Source of the DNA: Paractinoplanes abujensis
GTDB lineage: Bacteria > Actinomycetota > Actinomycetes > Mycobacteriales > Micromonosporaceae
NCBI RefSeq assembly: GCF_014204895.1
Contig: NZ_JACHMF010000001.1
Location: forward strand, 4,340,001 to 4,404,000
Direction: 5' to 3'
Length of the DNA: 64,000 nucleotides
Part shown: positions 61,512 through 64,000 of the stretch, in pieces
Position numbering within the stretch: the first letter of the stretch is position 1
Layout: the number at the start of each line of letters is the position of its first letter
The notes under the pieces: generated by a model
What the model was told of the DNA's origin: nothing
Database searches by the model: none
The model's input: only the letters and a program-made list of their open reading frames with translations
Translations under genes and position numbers: made by a program

Positions 61512-62009
61512 ATGGACGACGTCAACGCCGGTGAGCTACCCGAACTGACGTTCACACTCCCGGCCATCCCGGCCTCGGCCGGCGCTCTGGTACGAGGACG
61601 CAAAAACCGATTGCTCATTCTGAAGCCCACATACAAGGGCGGCTGGACGATCCCGGGTGGGGTTGTCGAGGTCGGCGAGTCACCGTGGGACGCGTGTCGC
61701 CGCGAAACCGCTGAGGAGTGCGGCCTCACCGTCACCGCGGGCCGGCTCACGTGCGTCGACTTCCTCTGGCCGCGGCCCCACCGTCCGGGTGGTATGCGCT
61801 TCCTCTTCGACTGCGGCGTCTTCGACGACGCCGTCTTGGACACGGTGGTCATTCAGCCGATCGAGATTGCCGAAAGCCGGATCCTGCCGATCGACGCGGC
61901 GCTGCCCCTGCTCAGCGGACCCGTCCGCCGTCGGGTACGTGCCGCCTGGAAGGCGAAGCGGGTGCGTTATCTGGAGGACGGCCGCCCCGTACAGGGAATC
62001 AGCTCTTAG
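61512..62009 (+). CDS. NUDIX hydrolase
   Basis: A 165-residue pyrophosphohydrolase. The NUDIX box is complete: GGVVEVGESPWDACRRE followed by TAEECGLTV. Members cleave nucleoside diphosphates linked to another moiety, such as oxidised nucleotides, ADP-ribose or NADH. The substrate is unknown. The start at 61512 rests on the leaderless promoter; the longer frame upstream is the nucleotidyltransferase fragment. Confidence 0.9.
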   Translation: MDDVNAGELPELTFTLPAIPASAGALVRGRKNRLLILKPTYKGGWTIPGGVVEVGESPWDACRRETAEECGLTVTAGRLTCVDFLWPRPHRPGGMRFLFDCGVFDDAVLDTVVIQPIEIAESRILPIDAALPLLSGPVRRRVRAAWKAKRVRYLEDGRPVQGISS

Positions 62010-62277
62010 CAAGACGAGCCCGTGCCATGTGACGGCGGCGAACGTCGACTGTTGCCGGCGGCGAACGCTCGGCGGGGTCTGTGCAGCCCAGCCGTGCTTC
62101 CGCGGCGATGCCAGCCGGTGATGTGGTCATTCACGACGTGCTGGCGACCGTGTGCTGCACGTGCACCACATCGTCAACCGAGGCGGGAAGCCCTGACCCC
62201 GCTCACCCGTCGTGACGAGGCAACACGCATCGCGCTGTGGTCGCTCCGGCCGTGTAGTCGCGCGCTAGGTTTCAGTC

Positions 62278-62565
62278 ATGACTCCTCGCCGGTCGTGCCC
62301 TGAGTGCGGCCAGGACTGGGTTCGACTTCTCCGTTTCAAGGATGATGGTTCGCGGTTCTTCGTTTGTCCGGAGTGCGACTCGCTGTGGTGGTCCGAGCGG
62401 TCAGTCGGGGTCGAGCGTCCCTTCGATCTGGATGAGGTCCTGGCCGGACGGTTGAACGTCGTGGGCAACCCCTGGGTGGACCGCGTCTGGGACGACGTGA
62501 TGGAGCCCGTTCCGGCGTCCGGCTCCACCCACGGCGGAGCCGCAGGGCCTTCCTCGCATCCGTGA
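62278..62565 (+). CDS. Small zinc-ribbon protein
   Basis: A 95-residue protein with two CxxC knuckles (SCPECGQDW and VCPECDSLWW), which should bind one zinc. The C-terminal half is acidic and ends in a Gly/Ser/His-rich tail. Such proteins are commonly found in actinomycetes with no assigned role. TAGGTT lies six bases before the ATG (62266-62271), so the gene is probably leaderless. Confidence 0.75.
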   Translation: MTPRRSCPECGQDWVRLLRFKDDGSRFFVCPECDSLWWSERSVGVERPFDLDEVLAGRLNVVGNPWVDRVWDDVMEPVPASGSTHGGAAGPSSHP

Positions 62566-62702
62566 TCTGAGGACCGGTCCGCGATGGCGCCGGCACTGCC
62601 GCTCGGTTCGCGGCACATCCGGAGAATGGGCGAACGTGACCCCATCCATGCCGGTCTCGCGCAGGTGAGGCCCGGGGTTTCTGACCCCCGCCGCGCCGGC
62701 CG

Positions 62703-63995
62703 TCAGCCCGCCGGGGTCAGCAGGGCCTCGTTCGCGAGGAACAGCGGGATCGCGCGGGCCGGCTGGGGGACGGCGTAGTGGAAGCCCATGCCCTGCCGGT
62801 AACCGAGGTCGTGCAGCTTCTCGGCCTGCGCGGCGCTCTCCACCGCCTTGGCCACGGCCACGACGCCCAGCTCGGCGGCGAGCGCGGCGACGGCCCGGGC
62901 CACAGCGGCCTGCCGCGGCGAGGTGATGATCTGCTCGGTCATCGAGCCGTGCAGCTTGATCACGTCGATCGGCGCGTTCGCCAGCGCGGGCAGCGACCCC
63001 GGACCGGAGCCGAAATCGTCGAGCGACACCCGTACGCCCTGGGCCCGCACCGCGCGCAGCGTCTCGAGCACGGTCGCCTCGGCCAGCGCGTCCTCGGTCA
63101 CCTCGACGATCAGCCGGTCCGGCTCGGGCACCGTACGGGCCACCTCGTCGGCGAAACCGGGCTCGCGCAGCTGGTGGGCGCTGACGTTGACGTACGTCTC
63201 GGGCCAGTCGGGGCCCTGCTGGCGGCACGCCTCGGCCAGCATCCAGCGGCCCAGCGGCACGATCAGCCCGCTGCGCTCGGCGACCGGGATGAAATCGCCC
63301 GGCATGATCGGCCCCCGGTCGGGGTGCTGCCAGCGGGCGAGCGCCTCCAGACCGGTCAGGCTGCCCTCGCCCTGGCTTCTTTCACCGAGGCGCACGATGG
63401 GCTGGTAGACCAGCTCCAGCTGACCACCCTCGACAGCTTCGTGCAGCCCGTCGAGCAGGGCCGCCTGGTCGCCGAAGCGGCGCTTCAAGCCCGACTCGTA
63501 GTGCGACGGCCGGCCCCGGCCGCGCGTCTTGGCCACCCGCACCGCCATGTCGGCCTTGCTCAACAGGTCGCCACCGGTGTCACCGGGCACCCCGCAGGCC
63601 ACACCGAGCGCGGCCCGCGCCGACACCGGGCGGCCGTCGACGTCGATCGGGCTGTCCAGCGCGACCTGGACACGGTCGGCCAGCTCCTCCAGCGCGGACC
63701 CGGCGATCTCGGGCGCGAGCACTGCGAACTGGTCACCGCCGAGCCGCCCGACCACGTCACCCTCGCGCACACTGTCGCGCAGCGTCCCCACCACAGCGGC
63801 CAGGATGCGGTCGCCCACGACGTAGCCGAGCACGTCGTTGACGCCGCTGAAGTTGCGAAGGTCGACCACGAGCACGGCGGGCGGATGGCCCCGCTCGAAC
63901 CCGGCGGCGACCTCGTCCAGGCGACGGATGAACTCCACGCGGCCGAGCACGCTTTCGTCTCCCACAGCGCGTAGTATCGCCCGCTCCCCCGCCAC
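62703..63995 (-). CDS. Degenerate GGDEF-EAL protein, N-terminus possibly beyond the window
   Basis: At least 430 residues, with no membrane segment in view. The GGDEF domain has GGDQF in place of GGDEF (RLGGDQFAVLAP), with a normal REGD inhibitory site. The EAL domain keeps LEALARW but has DDFGSGPGS for DDFGTGYSS, LHGSM where LKIDRSFV is usual, and AKAVES for AEGVET. Loss of these metal and catalytic residues suggests that it binds c-di-GMP rather than hydrolysing it, or is an inactive relay. The apparent GTG start at 63995 is only five bases from the window edge, so the gene may be longer. Confidence 0.8.
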   Translation of the reverse strand: MAGERAILRAVGDESVLGRVEFIRRLDEVAAGFERGHPPAVLVVDLRNFSGVNDVLGYVVGDRILAAVVGTLRDSVREGDVVGRLGGDQFAVLAPEIAGSALEELADRVQVALDSPIDVDGRPVSARAALGVACGVPGDTGGDLLSKADMAVRVAKTRGRGRPSHYESGLKRRFGDQAALLDGLHEAVEGGQLELVYQPIVRLGERSQGEGSLTGLEALARWQHPDRGPIMPGDFIPVAERSGLIVPLGRWMLAEACRQQGPDWPETYVNVSAHQLREPGFADEVARTVPEPDRLIVEVTEDALAEATVLETLRAVRAQGVRVSLDDFGSGPGSLPALANAPIDVIKLHGSMTEQIITSPRQAAVARAVAALAAELGVVAVAKAVESAAQAEKLHDLGYRQGMGFHYAVPQPARAIPLFLANEALLTPAG

Positions 63996-64000
63996 CGGTG

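Larger units (their letters stand above)
2654..63138. repeat. Dispersed palindrome CCGTACGG
   Basis: A scan by eye finds about 40 copies of the exact palindrome CCGTACGG across the window, for example at 2654, 3324 and 63131, in both coding and intergenic DNA. Base composition alone would predict about three. No copy was seen between about 35770 and 43290. In genes it is often read as GTA CGG (Val-Arg) or CGT ACG (Arg-Thr). Confidence 0.7.

Noticed and set aside
62566..62702. Terminator between the zinc-ribbon and last GGDEF-EAL genes
   Set aside because: Only a weak five-base-pair stem (CGGGG/CCCCG near 62670-62690) without a T-run was seen, too little to call.

Overview
The window is a contiguous piece of a very GC-rich actinomycete chromosome. 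The organism looks like a member of the Micromonosporaceae, probably Actinoplanes or a relative. The grounds are codon use, DUF574-type methyltransferases, GAF-ANTAR regulators, a SigB/SigF-type sigma factor, several LacI-controlled sugar loci, many leaderless promoters (TANNNT six or seven bases before the start codon), and many copies of the palindrome CCGTACGG. No rRNA, tRNA, CRISPR array or intact insertion sequence was seen. The genus is an inference.

Layout. 1-3765: a partial carboxypeptidase-regulatory-like gene, an alpha/beta-hydrolase fused to a trypsin-like protease, an SDR and a DUF574 methyltransferase. 3980-9342: a membrane GGDEF-EAL protein, then a tight tetR / winged-helix / PPDK-like operon. 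9358-14823: small envelope and regulatory genes, with a 1 kb non-coding stretch of 15-bp tandem repeats (11228-12258). 15379-21140: a class A penicillin-binding protein with a repetitive N-terminal tail, a small membrane protein, a GGDEF-EAL gene and the remnant of another. 21151-24098: a regulator block of GAF-ANTAR, SigB-like sigma factor, GAF-ANTAR and LexA. 24504-27579: a GGDEF protein, a P450 and a small membrane protein.

27682-35902 is the most unusual locus. A 1064-residue protein with two P-loop ATPase modules (an AAA/ORC-like one and a HerA/FtsK-like one) is translationally coupled to a two-winged-helix protein. Divergent to them is a 1384-residue protein with a degenerate trypsin-like domain, a NACHT/STAND NTPase and about 14 WD40 repeats. 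The architecture suggests an NTP-dependent conflict or defence system that I cannot match to a named one.

35899-43658 holds a CPBP protease with its XRE regulator, an aldo/keto reductase, a GNAT, a further GGDEF-EAL protein and a methyltransferase. 43648-57725 is a carbohydrate region: GH16 laminarinase-like enzyme, LacI regulator with twin operators, ABC sugar transporter, GH2 enzyme, second LacI, an ECF sigma factor with an Asp-box membrane partner, and a large secreted MGH1-like/discoidin hydrolase. 57722-62565 is a patchwork of small genes and fragments around an endonuclease-VII-like gene and a GH51 arabinofuranosidase, including a recombination junction near 61.4 kb where two truncated genes meet. 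The window ends in a degenerate GGDEF-EAL gene. Five intact GGDEF genes and one remnant make cyclic-di-GMP signalling a recurring theme.
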